NCBI GenBank assembly: GCA_045639185.1
Contig: JAZUCO010000115.1
Span: 37,996 to 101,995 of the forward strand
Source of the DNA: UBA1081 sp045639185
GTDB taxonomy: Bacteria > Bacillota > Clostridia > Oscillospirales > Acutalibacteraceae
Reading direction: 5' to 3'
Length of the DNA: 64,000 nt
Shown: positions 7,017-16,004 of the stretch, piece by piece
Numbering within the stretch: the stretch's first letter is position 1
Layout: each line of letters begins with the position of its first letter
Program-made: the position numbers and the translations under genes
Notes under the pieces: model-generated
What the model was told of the DNA's origin: nothing
The model's database searches: none
What the model saw: only the letters and a program-made list of their open reading frames with translations

Positions 7017-7874
7017 TCAGAATTCGACAACGGTAATTTCAGGACAGTTAAAAAGTCTGGGGATGTTGTTGTATCCGTCAAAGCCAGAGCTGATAATAAG
7101 TTTTATATTGCCGATGTCATATTCGCCTTTGTCATACTGAGGAAAAATGCCTTGTTCGGGAGCTATAATACCACCGATTATAGGAAATCTCCATAATCCG
7201 CCGTGTGTATGTCCGCTCAGTACATAATCAATATCCCAAAGTGAAGCATCATCGTAAATAAAACTGTCAGGTCTGTGACAAAGAAGGACCGTTGTTTTAT
7301 CTGTCGATGTAAAATCAACAAGGAATTTGTATGTAGAGTCATTCTGCCACTCTTCATCAGGTACATATTGCTGATTGAATGCATAATCAAACATTCCGCC
7401 GAGACGGATTGGACAGCCGTTTATTTCAATATCAACATATTCCTCTTCGAGAATCGTACAACCCGTATTTTCAATGAGAGGAGAAACATTATCACCGTAC
7501 GCATTTATGTAATTAAGGTCGTGATTACCGTATGAAAAATAGGTTGGTGCAATTTCCTTAAGTTTTGTGAGAAGTGTTATAAAATCAGAAATTTCTTCAT
7601 CTGTCGCTTCGTCATTAATGAAATCTCCGCCAAGGCAGATTAAATCAGGATTCTGTTCTACGATTTTATCGAGTAATTCGGAATTATCTTCACCAAAACT
7701 TCTGCTATGTAGGTCTGATATAAAGACGATTCTGCATAAACCTGAGTTGTCTGTTGCGTAATTATATTTTTTTACGACAATATGATTTTCAGAAATCAAG
7801 ACAGACAGCAATATAAAAACAATTGCTGTCGTCAAGGATAATGTGATTTTTAATTTTTTGTTTTTTGCAGACAT
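7017..7874 (-). CDS. Membrane-anchored calcineurin-like metallophosphoesterase (YkuE type)
   Basis: A 285-residue protein with an N-terminal membrane segment (LKITLSLTTAIVFILLSVLI) and then a metallophosphoesterase domain: metal motifs SDLHS, GGDFIND, GNHDLNY, LLCHRPD and SGHTHGGL are all present. YkuE-like family members are surface or membrane phosphoesterases and some act on lipid substrates. The substrate here is unknown. ATG 7874 starts 4 bases before (upstream of which lies) the end of the kdsB-like gene; a TTG at 7901 would overlap it. Codirectional with the capsule operon. Confidence 0.85.
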   Translation of the reverse strand: MSAKNKKLKITLSLTTAIVFILLSVLISENHIVVKKYNYATDNSGLCRIVFISDLHSRSFGEDNSELLDKIVEQNPDLICLGGDFINDEATDEEISDFITLLTKLKEIAPTYFSYGNHDLNYINAYGDNVSPLIENTGCTILEEEYVDIEINGCPIRLGGMFDYAFNQQYVPDEEWQNDSTYKFLVDFTSTDKTTVLLCHRPDSFIYDDASLWDIDYVLSGHTHGGLWRFPIIGGIIAPEQGIFPQYDKGEYDIGNIKLIISSGFDGYNNIPRLFNCPEITVVEF

Positions 7875-7878
7875 CTGA

Positions 7879-8616
7879 TTATTCAGCGAGATTGTTATCA
7901 ATCATATATCTCTCAACCTGAACACGGTCTTTGGGAGTGTCAACAGAAAGAGATTTGCAATGCGCATTGATATAATAACATTCCTTGCGGTTTTCGATGA
8001 ATCTGAAAGAGTCGTTTTCTTCGATTTTTTCAATAGGTCCGCGAGGAGTATTGTGATAATATTCGAGAGCTTCAGGTGTGAATGCACCGACGCCTACAAA
8101 TTTCTGGTAAGTGTAATTCATTTCGCCCTTGGGGAAGGGAATGGGTGAACGAGAAATAAAGAGGCAGATGCCATCTTTATTTGTGACAATTTTAAGATTT
8201 GTAGGATCAACAACTTCAACAGGATTTGAGAAGTCTGTCATAAGATTGGAAACATAGAAACCGTCTTCAGGAATAGATTCGGGAATACATTTTACGATGT
8301 CTTCAGCCTTTACAAGAGGTTCATCACCGTTGATCATAACATAAAGGTCAGCAGGCACCTTTTTGTACACTTCATAAAGACGTTCTGTTGCAGTTTCGCA
8401 ATCGCTTGATGTCATAATTACTTTTGCACCGAAGCCTTCTGCAACTTCCTTGATTTCATTGCTGTCAGTTGCGACATATACTTCATCAAAGCATTCAACA
8501 TCTTTTGAATGCTTCCACACCCAGTATACCATAGGCTTACCGCATATAAGCGCCAAAGGCTTGTTGTTAAAACGTGTTGATTCACTTCTTGCAGGTATCA
8601 TACCGATAATTTTCAT
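7879..8616 (-). CDS. KdsB-like CMP-sugar synthetase (3-deoxy-manno-octulosonate cytidylyltransferase family)
   Basis: A 245-residue nucleotidyltransferase that should activate an ulosonic acid with CTP. Visible motifs are the CTP-binding loop IPARSESTRFNNKPL, GKPMVYWVW, VYVATDSNEI, MTSSDCETATERLYE, and INGDEPLV, the counterpart of the QGDEPL metal motif in KdsB. Kdo is a Gram-negative LPS sugar, but KdsB homologues also occur in capsule loci of Gram-positive bacteria, where the sugar is Kdo or another keto-acid. No Kdo synthase gene (kdsA) is seen here. The start overlaps the flippase stop (ATGA). The sugar identity is inference. Confidence 0.75.
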   Translation of the reverse strand: MKIIGMIPARSESTRFNNKPLALICGKPMVYWVWKHSKDVECFDEVYVATDSNEIKEVAEGFGAKVIMTSSDCETATERLYEVYKKVPADLYVMINGDEPLVKAEDIVKCIPESIPEDGFYVSNLMTDFSNPVEVVDPTNLKIVTNKDGICLFISRSPIPFPKGEMNYTYQKFVGVGAFTPEALEYYHNTPRGPIEKIEENDSFRFIENRKECYYINAHCKSLSVDTPKDRVQVERYMIDNNLAE

Positions 8617-10166
8617 GTTTCAGAACCTCTCTTAATTCGTAATATTTTAAGTATTTTTAAAATAGGTTTATTAATTAATTCTTTTTCATAACTGTTGAAT
8701 ATAATAAAATAATTCAATATTCCGTAAACAGTTGTAAAAATAATTATGCCTGTAAATAAAATAAATAGATTGTTGAAATCAATATATTGTGAACAGATTG
8801 ATGTTATAACTGATAATAAAACAGGTACAACAAAAATGGGCAACATATTTATCCAGAATCGACCGACATCAAGTTGCATTTTTGTTTTATAGAAGATGTT
8901 CATTATCAGTCCTTGTCCCAACAACAGCGCTGCACCTGTTACCAATGCTGCACCGATAATTCCCATTGAATTCAATAATAACCAGGTACCGACAATATTT
9001 ATCAATGCAATAAACAAGTATAATAAGGAACGGAATCTGTGCATATTCTTTGCAACAGTAATACTAAGAAATACACTCTGAATCAAAGGAACTATATTTG
9101 GCACCATCATTAGCAGTGCAACATAATATGCATCTTCATAACCTTCACCTGCATAAAATGTAAGAAATGGCTTACCGAATGAAATAAATCCGGAAATCAA
9201 CAGCATAATTATATAACATTGTAATCTGCCGATTTTTATTGCAATATCAGATAATTCTTTATCTGAAGCATTACTGAATACCATCTTGTTGATTTTAGGA
9301 CCAAGAAGACTCGAAACACCTGTTGTGATGCTTATAATAATATTATTGAATGTTGCTCCGATGTTATATACAGCAACTCCTGCTGTTGCAAGTGACGGTA
9401 TTGCACCGATAAGTACTGTATCTGTTGCATTATAAAGTTGTGTAACAATATTTGCAACAAATATCCAGAATGAAAATTTTAATATTTCCTTTAGAATACC
9501 TGTCGGCATATTTTTAAATATGGGCTTGATATTCATTGATTTTCTTACATAGAAAACATAAGAAATGTTAATTGCAAGACTCATTATCATACTTGATGAA
9601 ACAAGTCCGATTGATGCATATCCGAGATATAACATCAACAGATTGACTAACGGAGTAGCGCAAGTTGTTAAGATATTGGTTATCTGGATAAAAATGAATT
9701 TTTCATGTGAATTAACAACAGAAATAAACGGAGATATGACAAATGAAACTGCCATATTTATTACCATCATAAAAACAAGAATTTTCATTCTTGATATTTC
9801 TTCTGATGATAATGAATTTCCGTAGAAAAATCCGAGACAAAGAGTAAGTATTGTACCGACAATCAATGATGCGATACCAATTACAGAGAAGATAACAGAA
9901 AAAAGACCGAATATTTTCTGTTCAGCTTCTTTTCCTTCTTCAGTTCGGCTTTTGATAAGATATCTGGTCATTGCAGAACCGATACCTAATGACATCAATG
10001 AAACATAACTTGTGACACTTGATGCTAATTTATAAAGCCCGTATTCATCCTGACCGAGCAACTCCAGCATAATCGGAGTGTAAAAAATCGGAATAAGATT
10101 GCCGACAATCAGGTTTATGTAGTTTAGAATAATACCGATTTTGAGTTGGTCTTTGATTTTTCTCAT
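8613..10166 (-). CDS. Wzx-type polysaccharide flippase
   Basis: A 517-residue polytopic membrane protein of the polysaccharide transport (MOP/PST) superfamily that flips undecaprenyl-linked repeat units across the membrane. About 12-14 hydrophobic helices are visible. The N-terminus (IGIILNYINLIVGNLIPIFY) is typical, as is the conserved polar segment in the first helices (LLGQDEYGLYKLA). It sits in the middle of the glycosyltransferase run and overlaps the kdsB-like gene by 4 bases, which supports the role in this pathway. Confidence 0.88.
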   Translation of the reverse strand: MRKIKDQLKIGIILNYINLIVGNLIPIFYTPIMLELLGQDEYGLYKLASSVTSYVSLMSLGIGSAMTRYLIKSRTEEGKEAEQKIFGLFSVIFSVIGIASLIVGTILTLCLGFFYGNSLSSEEISRMKILVFMMVINMAVSFVISPFISVVNSHEKFIFIQITNILTTCATPLVNLLMLYLGYASIGLVSSSMIMSLAINISYVFYVRKSMNIKPIFKNMPTGILKEILKFSFWIFVANIVTQLYNATDTVLIGAIPSLATAGVAVYNIGATFNNIIISITTGVSSLLGPKINKMVFSNASDKELSDIAIKIGRLQCYIIMLLISGFISFGKPFLTFYAGEGYEDAYYVALLMMVPNIVPLIQSVFLSITVAKNMHRFRSLLYLFIALINIVGTWLLLNSMGIIGAALVTGAALLLGQGLIMNIFYKTKMQLDVGRFWINMLPIFVVPVLLSVITSICSQYIDFNNLFILFTGIIIFTTVYGILNYFIIFNSYEKELINKPILKILKILRIKRGSET

Positions 10167-10174
10167 AGCTATCC

Positions 10175-10963
10175 TTAAAATAACGTATCAAAATCTACTC
10201 TCGGGAAAACTTCAAGTTTTCCTCCGCGAGTTGCATTAAAAACTTTTATATTGCGTGCATCGCAATGTTTTTTCATTGCAACGTAAGTTAATGTGCTTTT
10301 TTCTGTGTTAGGAATGTATAGGTTATCTTTATCTGTATTGTATTTATCAGAAAAGTAATCTTTTACAGTGTTATCAACCACAATTTCACCTTTACTGTTA
10401 ATGCTTGTCTGAAAATGATGATCAACACCAATGAAATATATCTCTGAAAAGCCCATATAAGCAGCAATCTGTGCTGCTGTATACATAACGGTTGATGAGT
10501 TGTAAATAACTTCAGAAATATCATCAGAAAAAAGATATTCTTCAGGATTTTCACTTATTTGATTTTTGATGTTAAAATAAACTGCATCATTTATTGCAAT
10601 ATCAAAATACCATTTATGTTGAATTGGAATAAATTTGTTGGGAAGCTCAATATTGTTGATAATATCGCGACAACCTGCGAGCATTTTTTCATCCTGAGAT
10701 ATATAAAATGTAGGTCTCCACGGTGTATCGTCAAAAATATTATATACTCTGTTGAATCCGAATGTGATATCACCGTTATTATGCAATTTTGTGAGATCAT
10801 CAGCTTTTAGACTGGGACCATTACCTACAAAAAAACAACGTTTTTTATTGTGAATATCATTAAATTTCTTTATATCTTTTGAATATGTTGTTAACTGATA
10901 ATTCTTGAGAAGATAATTTTTTGTTCTAGCTTCAATAGATTTTAATATTCTCAACTTTACCAT
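10175..10963 (-). CDS. MptE-like/DUF115 or GT42-like sugar transferase, putative
   Basis: A 262-residue protein with CFFVGNGPSLKADDL near the N-terminus, YTAAQIAAYMGFSEIYFIG followed by VDHHF in the middle, and NATRGGKLEVFPRVDF at the C-terminus. This pattern (nucleotide loop GNGPSL, then a strand ending GVD/GID) belongs to the DUF115/MptE-like group and also resembles CMP-sialic-acid transferases of family GT42. In a capsule cluster with a CMP-sugar synthetase two genes downstream, a CMP-ulosonic acid transferase is a reasonable guess, not shown. Shine-Dalgarno AAGG touches the ATG, so a TTG three codons in is also possible. Confidence 0.55.
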   Translation of the reverse strand: MVKLRILKSIEARTKNYLLKNYQLTTYSKDIKKFNDIHNKKRCFFVGNGPSLKADDLTKLHNNGDITFGFNRVYNIFDDTPWRPTFYISQDEKMLAGCRDIINNIELPNKFIPIQHKWYFDIAINDAVYFNIKNQISENPEEYLFSDDISEVIYNSSTVMYTAAQIAAYMGFSEIYFIGVDHHFQTSINSKGEIVVDNTVKDYFSDKYNTDKDNLYIPNTEKSTLTYVAMKKHCDARNIKVFNATRGGKLEVFPRVDFDTLF

Positions 10964-10984
10964 CCTTGCTTTAATATATGTTTG

Positions 10985-12163
10985 TTATATTTTATATATC
11001 AGCTTCATTATGTTTTTAGGTGAATAACGTGAAACAGTTTCATATGCATTAGCGATTATTGATTCTTTTTCAGGATATTCAATCATTTTCTTTACACTTG
11101 ATATCAAACTATCAGGATCTGGTTCTGCAAGTATGCAATTTTTTTCATTCACAGCAAACTCTTCAGTGCCAATTGAACGTGTTATTATGCAAGGTGTTCC
11201 GATAGCCATAGATTCCAATACAACAAGTCCTTGTGATTCAACATATGATGTGTGAACAAGAAAATCTGCTTTTTTCATATAGACATATGGATTTGGCTGA
11301 TTGCCATGTAATGTTACATAATCAGACAGATTCAAATCTTTGATGAGATTGATTAATAGCTCCATTTTTTCGCCGTCGCCCACAAAGTGCCACTTGAAAT
11401 CAGTATATCCGCTGTCAACAAGGTTTTTAGCTGCATAAACTGCATTTTCCATATGTTTTTCGGGTGCTAGTCTTCCGACAGTTACAATATTTGTTTTATC
11501 ACTTTGGAAGTTGAGATTGTCGATAGTCATTGATTTTTCCTGAACTTTATCTATGTCTACCATATTTTGAATAACATCGAATTTATCAGCTAATTCCGGA
11601 AATTTTTCCGAAAGCATAATTTTGCAACCTTCGGAAACACTGATCATTTTGTCTAGATTTTTAATGTCTGTTACAAAATCAACAGTCTCATTTGCTGTAA
11701 GGTTGTATTCACCATGGTGCCACCAGCCGATTGATTTCTCGCAATTTACAGCAAAAGCTGCAATATTCATACATATACCGGGTCGAAAGCCGATAGCTAT
11801 GTCATAATGCTTATTATTTGTAAAGATTTTTTTTGCTAATCTGATATTATTTATGCCATATAATTTAGTTATTAAGAAGATGATACGTAAAATGAAAGAT
11901 TTCCAATCCTTAGATTTAATACATTTTAAGAGCGAGTCTTTTACACTGCCATAAGTATTGTGCAAATCTATCAATTTTATGTTTACATCTTCAGGAATTT
12001 CACTAAGGTAATCACCATATTCCTCGAGTAAGAGTAAATCCACATTGTAGTTGGTGTAATCAAAATTCTTTAAGATATCAACTAAAGATCTTTCAACACC
12101 GCCACAGTTCAAATGGCCATTTATAAACAATACATTTTTTTTCATAGATTTATTTTCTTTCAT
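10985..12163 (-). CDS. Glycosyltransferase, GT4-like
   Basis: A 392-residue GT-B glycosyltransferase. The N-terminal domain opens with VLFINGHLNCGGVERSLVDI (donor/acceptor glycine loop), and the C-terminal domain has VGRLAPEKH, the ADFLVHTSYVESQGLVVLESMA segment with the EX7E-type motif, and TPCIITRS. It probably adds one sugar to the lipid-linked capsule repeat; the sugar is not readable. It is paralogous in layout to the gene at 13202-14404. The ATG at 12163 overlaps the preceding GT2 gene by 14 bases; a second in-frame ATG at 12145 is possible. Confidence 0.88.
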   Translation of the reverse strand: MKENKSMKKNVLFINGHLNCGGVERSLVDILKNFDYTNYNVDLLLLEEYGDYLSEIPEDVNIKLIDLHNTYGSVKDSLLKCIKSKDWKSFILRIIFLITKLYGINNIRLAKKIFTNNKHYDIAIGFRPGICMNIAAFAVNCEKSIGWWHHGEYNLTANETVDFVTDIKNLDKMISVSEGCKIMLSEKFPELADKFDVIQNMVDIDKVQEKSMTIDNLNFQSDKTNIVTVGRLAPEKHMENAVYAAKNLVDSGYTDFKWHFVGDGEKMELLINLIKDLNLSDYVTLHGNQPNPYVYMKKADFLVHTSYVESQGLVVLESMAIGTPCIITRSIGTEEFAVNEKNCILAEPDPDSLISSVKKMIEYPEKESIIANAYETVSRYSPKNIMKLIYKI

Positions 12164-13190
12164 AGTATCGTAGTATAAAATTAATTCCTATTTTGTATTT
12201 GTAACAATAAGTTAAGATTTTTTGTTTTTTAGAAATTGTTAATGCAGATATTTTGATTTCATTAAACATTGATGAAAGCTCATTTGTATTTAATATTTTA
12301 TATATAATTTTTTTCTTTACTTTTCGAGAAACTGATTTTGTTTGCAATATATCTCCGACTGAATTATACAAGAAAAAGAGCAAAAGTCTGTTTATCTGAT
12401 CGCTTAAATCAAATTCTTTAAAATCAGTAAAATAATTTTTAATTTTGTTATGCAACATTAAATAATTATCCCATTTTTTTGGATTAAATGTGTGCGTTGC
12501 AGATGAATCATTTGCAACATAATGATAAAAACATTTATCTTTCAGATAATAGAATGATTTAGCTTTTGAAATAACCTGCGCACCAAAAAACAAGTCTTCA
12601 GAATACTTAACACCATCAGGATATTTGCATATTAACTGATCATTTTTCTTTATACACTCAGATTTTATCATTAAAAGCCAATTTGAAATTGCTGGTGGAT
12701 ATTCACAATCAGGTGTAATAAGAAGGTTTGGATAATATTTATTTTTCAAATCCTCATAATCATAATAACCTGATCTTATGTTATGGGAATATTTCTCCTG
12801 ATGACTACCAAATTCTTTTAAGCAATCACACATAACAATGTCTACGGAATGTTTAATGGAAATACTTATCATGGTTGAATACATATCATTATCTATGTAA
12901 TCATCACTGTCTACAAATGTTATATAATCTCCTGTACAATGAAACAAACCGTCATTACGTGCTGCGGATACGCCGGCATTCTTTTTGTGAATAACAATAA
13001 ATCTTGAATCTGATTTTGCGTAAGAATCACATATGGCAGGACTGTTATCTGCTGAACCGTCATCTATAAGTATTATCTCAAGATTAGAATATGTTTGTGA
13101 CTTTATTGAATCTAGGCATCTTACCAAATATTTTTCAGAATTATACACAGGAACAATAACACTTATTTTTTTTTGTTCATAATGATTCAT
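12150..13190 (-). CDS. Glycosyltransferase family 2
   Basis: A 346-residue GT-A enzyme: KKISVIVPVYNSEKYLVRCL, SLEI-type strand LEIILIDDGSADNSPAI, the DXD motif in ITFVDSDDYID, and a late PPAIS/ED region (VKYSEDLFF). It is expected to transfer a hexose from an NDP-sugar to the growing repeat unit on the inner membrane face. ATG 13190 is preferred over 13199 because AGGA lies 9 bases before it, while it abuts the other. Within the capsule operon, 11 bases after the upstream gene. Confidence 0.88.
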   Translation of the reverse strand: MNHYEQKKISVIVPVYNSEKYLVRCLDSIKSQTYSNLEIILIDDGSADNSPAICDSYAKSDSRFIVIHKKNAGVSAARNDGLFHCTGDYITFVDSDDYIDNDMYSTMISISIKHSVDIVMCDCLKEFGSHQEKYSHNIRSGYYDYEDLKNKYYPNLLITPDCEYPPAISNWLLMIKSECIKKNDQLICKYPDGVKYSEDLFFGAQVISKAKSFYYLKDKCFYHYVANDSSATHTFNPKKWDNYLMLHNKIKNYFTDFKEFDLSDQINRLLLFFLYNSVGDILQTKSVSRKVKKKIIYKILNTNELSSMFNEIKISALTISKKQKILTYCYKYKIGINFILRYYERK

Positions 13191-13201
13191 ATTTCTCATT
13201 C

Positions 13202-14404
13202 CTAATTATCTATAATATTGTAGAGCTTATCAATTTCCGATTTATTTGAGTAATCACTTTTTGCAGCATTTTCTGCAATTTTTCTTATTAGTTCAGGATT
13301 GTTGATAATTTCAACAATTTTTTCTGCACATTTTTGATTATCAAGAGGAACAATAATCCCATCATAACCATCTTTTAATTGGCTTTTTGCTGTAGGGTAG
13401 TCTGTTATAATTACAGGTTTGCCTAAACACTGGGCCTCCTGGACAGTTATTGCTTTGCCCTCATATCGGGAAGGTTGAATGTATATATCACAATTTTTGA
13501 TATATGGGTACGGATTATCTTTTTTGCCAAGAATTATAACATTGTTTTCAACATTAAATTCTTGGATTTTGTCATTTATAAGTTGTTCATCATTGCCGAA
13601 TCCGATTATATACCATTTAATTTTAACGCCTTTATCTAAAATTGCTTTGCAAATGCTGGGTATGTTATCAAAATTTTTAGCTGAACAAAATCTGCCAACA
13701 GAAAGTAGATTTAATTCTTCATCAGATGGATTGAATAAATCAAAATCTTTTGATTCTGCTTGTTCTTTAATAAAATTTGGTGCAAGTAAATTTTCTATAT
13801 GAACCAGTTTGTTTTCTAATGAAGGATATTTCTTTAAGAAACCTTTTGTGCAATCATTAGAAAGTGATGCTATGTAATCAAACTGAGACCACATTTTTTC
13901 TTCAGATTTCACATCAGTCATTACATATGAATAATCTGTGTGTATCCAAGCTAATTTTTTATTAGCTTGAACTTTTTCTGCAACAAAGTAGTGTGGTGTA
14001 AGATAACTTATTGCAAAATCATAGTGCTTATCTGAAATATTCGGCATATATTTATTTGTGTATTTGTGGCTGTATTCAAGTTCAATACAATTATCTGATG
14101 TAATATTATTGCGTTTCCTGTAAATAAGTGCTTTTATTTTTGCAAGAAGTCTTCCGAATGCAATTTTGAATTGTTTCTTTTTTAATACCGTTATAAAAGG
14201 TATTGCTAATGACGCATACTCAGGTATTTCACGCAACAAGTTAACTTTATCGGGGATAAATTTCAACAAAGGACCTGAGTGACGCATAAGAAATAAATCT
14301 ACATCATATTGATCATAATCAAAGGTGCTTAAAAGAGAAAGAAGAGCTCTTTCTGCACCACCGATTTCCATTGCATGCATTGCAATAAATATCTTTTTCT
14401 TCAT
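13202..14404 (-). CDS. Glycosyltransferase, GT4-like
   Basis: A 400-residue GT-B enzyme with KIFIAMHAMEIGGAERALLS at the start, LLSVGRFCSAKNFD at the domain boundary, IYIQPSRYEGKAITVQEAQ carrying the EX7E motif, and GKPVIITDYPTA. Same general layout as the 10985-12163 product (GG-ERALLSLL followed by a D-Y rich stretch), suggesting an old duplication. The start is placed at 14404 (AGGTGG 9 bases before); the stop of the upstream gene overlaps as ATGA. Confidence 0.88.
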   Translation of the reverse strand: MKKKIFIAMHAMEIGGAERALLSLLSTFDYDQYDVDLFLMRHSGPLLKFIPDKVNLLREIPEYASLAIPFITVLKKKQFKIAFGRLLAKIKALIYRKRNNITSDNCIELEYSHKYTNKYMPNISDKHYDFAISYLTPHYFVAEKVQANKKLAWIHTDYSYVMTDVKSEEKMWSQFDYIASLSNDCTKGFLKKYPSLENKLVHIENLLAPNFIKEQAESKDFDLFNPSDEELNLLSVGRFCSAKNFDNIPSICKAILDKGVKIKWYIIGFGNDEQLINDKIQEFNVENNVIILGKKDNPYPYIKNCDIYIQPSRYEGKAITVQEAQCLGKPVIITDYPTAKSQLKDGYDGIIVPLDNQKCAEKIVEIINNPELIRKIAENAAKSDYSNKSEIDKLYNIIDN

Positions 14405-15108
14405 TTCTTTAACCACCTGAAACAATCGACGCCGAATATTCTATGTATTGGTTTTGTCAATGTGCTGCGAATAATAGCTTTTTTTGATAACCAAGATTTT
14501 GAATACCAATGTATACTGATTGTGTTATCTGTAATATTTAATTTGCCTGTTGGGTCATCATATGGATTCATATAATCTACAGGCAAGACGACGAGATTAT
14601 CAATAATCTGCTTTTCACCTGTCATTTTGAAGCCATATTCAACAAGAGCGGAAGTATTTAATTTTGGACAACCAATAAGGGGATAATCATTATTGTCGTC
14701 TTTTGGCAGTTTTTCATAACTATTTATTAAGAATTTTAATGATTCATTTTTTGCTTCAGAACCAAAACCTAAACCCGAAGCAATATATTCATTTGTTTCA
14801 AAAGCATAAAAAGCATTAAAATTAAGAAATTCATCAGGCTTTTTAATTAATTCAACATCCGTATCAAAATATATACCACCATGCTCGTAAACGATAAGAA
14901 GTCTTGCAAAATCACTTAAAAAAGCATATTTTTTATTTTCATAACAATATTTTAAGTATGGATGTTGGTTTATGTCAAAGTTGCTTTCATTCCATTCAAT
15001 TATTTCATAGTCAGGACAGAGTTTTTTCCAACTGTTTATACATTTTTGAATTTTTTTGCTTTTTTCATTTGCTCCAAACCAGCAGTAATGTATTTTTTTA
15101 GGAATCAT
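14401..15108 (-). CDS. Glycosyltransferase with DXD motif, GT32/OCH1-like
   Basis: A 235-residue protein of the sugar-binding DXD-region family: it begins IPKKIHYCWFGANEKS, has YAFLSDFARLLIVYEHGGIY and then FDTDVELIK with the DXD metal motif. Such proteins in capsule loci add galactose, mannose or glucose; the donor is unknown. The end overlaps the next gene and the start overlaps the previous gene by 4 bases, so translation is coupled along this part of the operon. Confidence 0.85.
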   Translation of the reverse strand: MIPKKIHYCWFGANEKSKKIQKCINSWKKLCPDYEIIEWNESNFDINQHPYLKYCYENKKYAFLSDFARLLIVYEHGGIYFDTDVELIKKPDEFLNFNAFYAFETNEYIASGLGFGSEAKNESLKFLINSYEKLPKDDNNDYPLIGCPKLNTSALVEYGFKMTGEKQIIDNLVVLPVDYMNPYDDPTGKLNITDNTISIHWYSKSWLSKKAIIRSTLTKPIHRIFGVDCFRWLKK

Positions 15109-16004
15109 CTAATTTTCCTTGCTTTCTTTATTGTGATCTTTGAAAGTATTATTCCAGGAATAATACATATGAGTGTCATCAGTTTTTTTGGTGATTCTTT
15201 TATCATATTTTTGTTGTTTGCGATTATACAACTTGATACATAATGGATGCAATCAATAATTAATCTTTTTTTTGATGTTGGATACTGCATACATATTTTT
15301 CGCCAAAAAGCAAATCCTTTTGGGTTTTTATAGTATTGTTTCCACATTGTCGCACTTGAGCCATCCTGTTGATATTCAACGTTACATAGTACTTCATTCA
15401 ATGTTGCGAGTTTGTAATCCTGGTCTATCAATTTGTATTTATAGGCTAATGCAACATATTTTTCATTATCAAATACCGGATACTTAGGATATTTGTTTAT
15501 TATTTCAGTCTTATAAACAAGTTTTTTATCACCTGCACCACCATTAGCATAATATTCGCTAAGTGTTGTGAATTTATTTATTTTTGAAAAATCGGTGCCT
15601 ATAAGATTGTTATTAAAATCTGCATCCAAACCGATTATTCCAGCACATAAAGGGTTGTCTTTTACAGTAATCCATTTGTCATATATTTGCTGTATTGCAT
15701 TTTTCGCCAGCATATCATCTGAATCTATGCAAATATTAAGCTCTGTAGCAATATTTTTGTATGCTTCGTTATGAGCCGTATGCATACCACCATTGTTTTT
15801 GTAAATATATTTAATCGTAAATTCTTTTTGTTCTAAAATCCAATTTTCAACTAAAGCTTTTGTGTTATCTGTTGAGCCATCATCAATAATGAGCCATATG
15901 AAATTTTTGTTATCTTGTGAGCATAATGATTTGTATGTTCGTGACAACGTATGTGCTCTGTTATAAGCAGGAGTAAAAATTGTTATAAAAGGTGCTTCAT
16001 TCAT
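15105..16004 (-). CDS. Glycosyltransferase family 2
   Basis: A 299-residue GT-A enzyme: ITIFTPAYNRAHTLSRTYKS, FIWLIIDDGSTDNT, the conserved KNNGGMHTAHNEAYK, and CIDSDDML with the DXD metal site. The C-terminus ends in a hydrophobic segment (MTLICIIPGIILSKITI), probably a membrane association helix. Overlaps by 4 bases with neighbours on both sides. Confidence 0.88.
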   Translation of the reverse strand: MNEAPFITIFTPAYNRAHTLSRTYKSLCSQDNKNFIWLIIDDGSTDNTKALVENWILEQKEFTIKYIYKNNGGMHTAHNEAYKNIATELNICIDSDDMLAKNAIQQIYDKWITVKDNPLCAGIIGLDADFNNNLIGTDFSKINKFTTLSEYYANGGAGDKKLVYKTEIINKYPKYPVFDNEKYVALAYKYKLIDQDYKLATLNEVLCNVEYQQDGSSATMWKQYYKNPKGFAFWRKICMQYPTSKKRLIIDCIHYVSSCIIANNKNMIKESPKKLMTLICIIPGIILSKITIKKARKIR

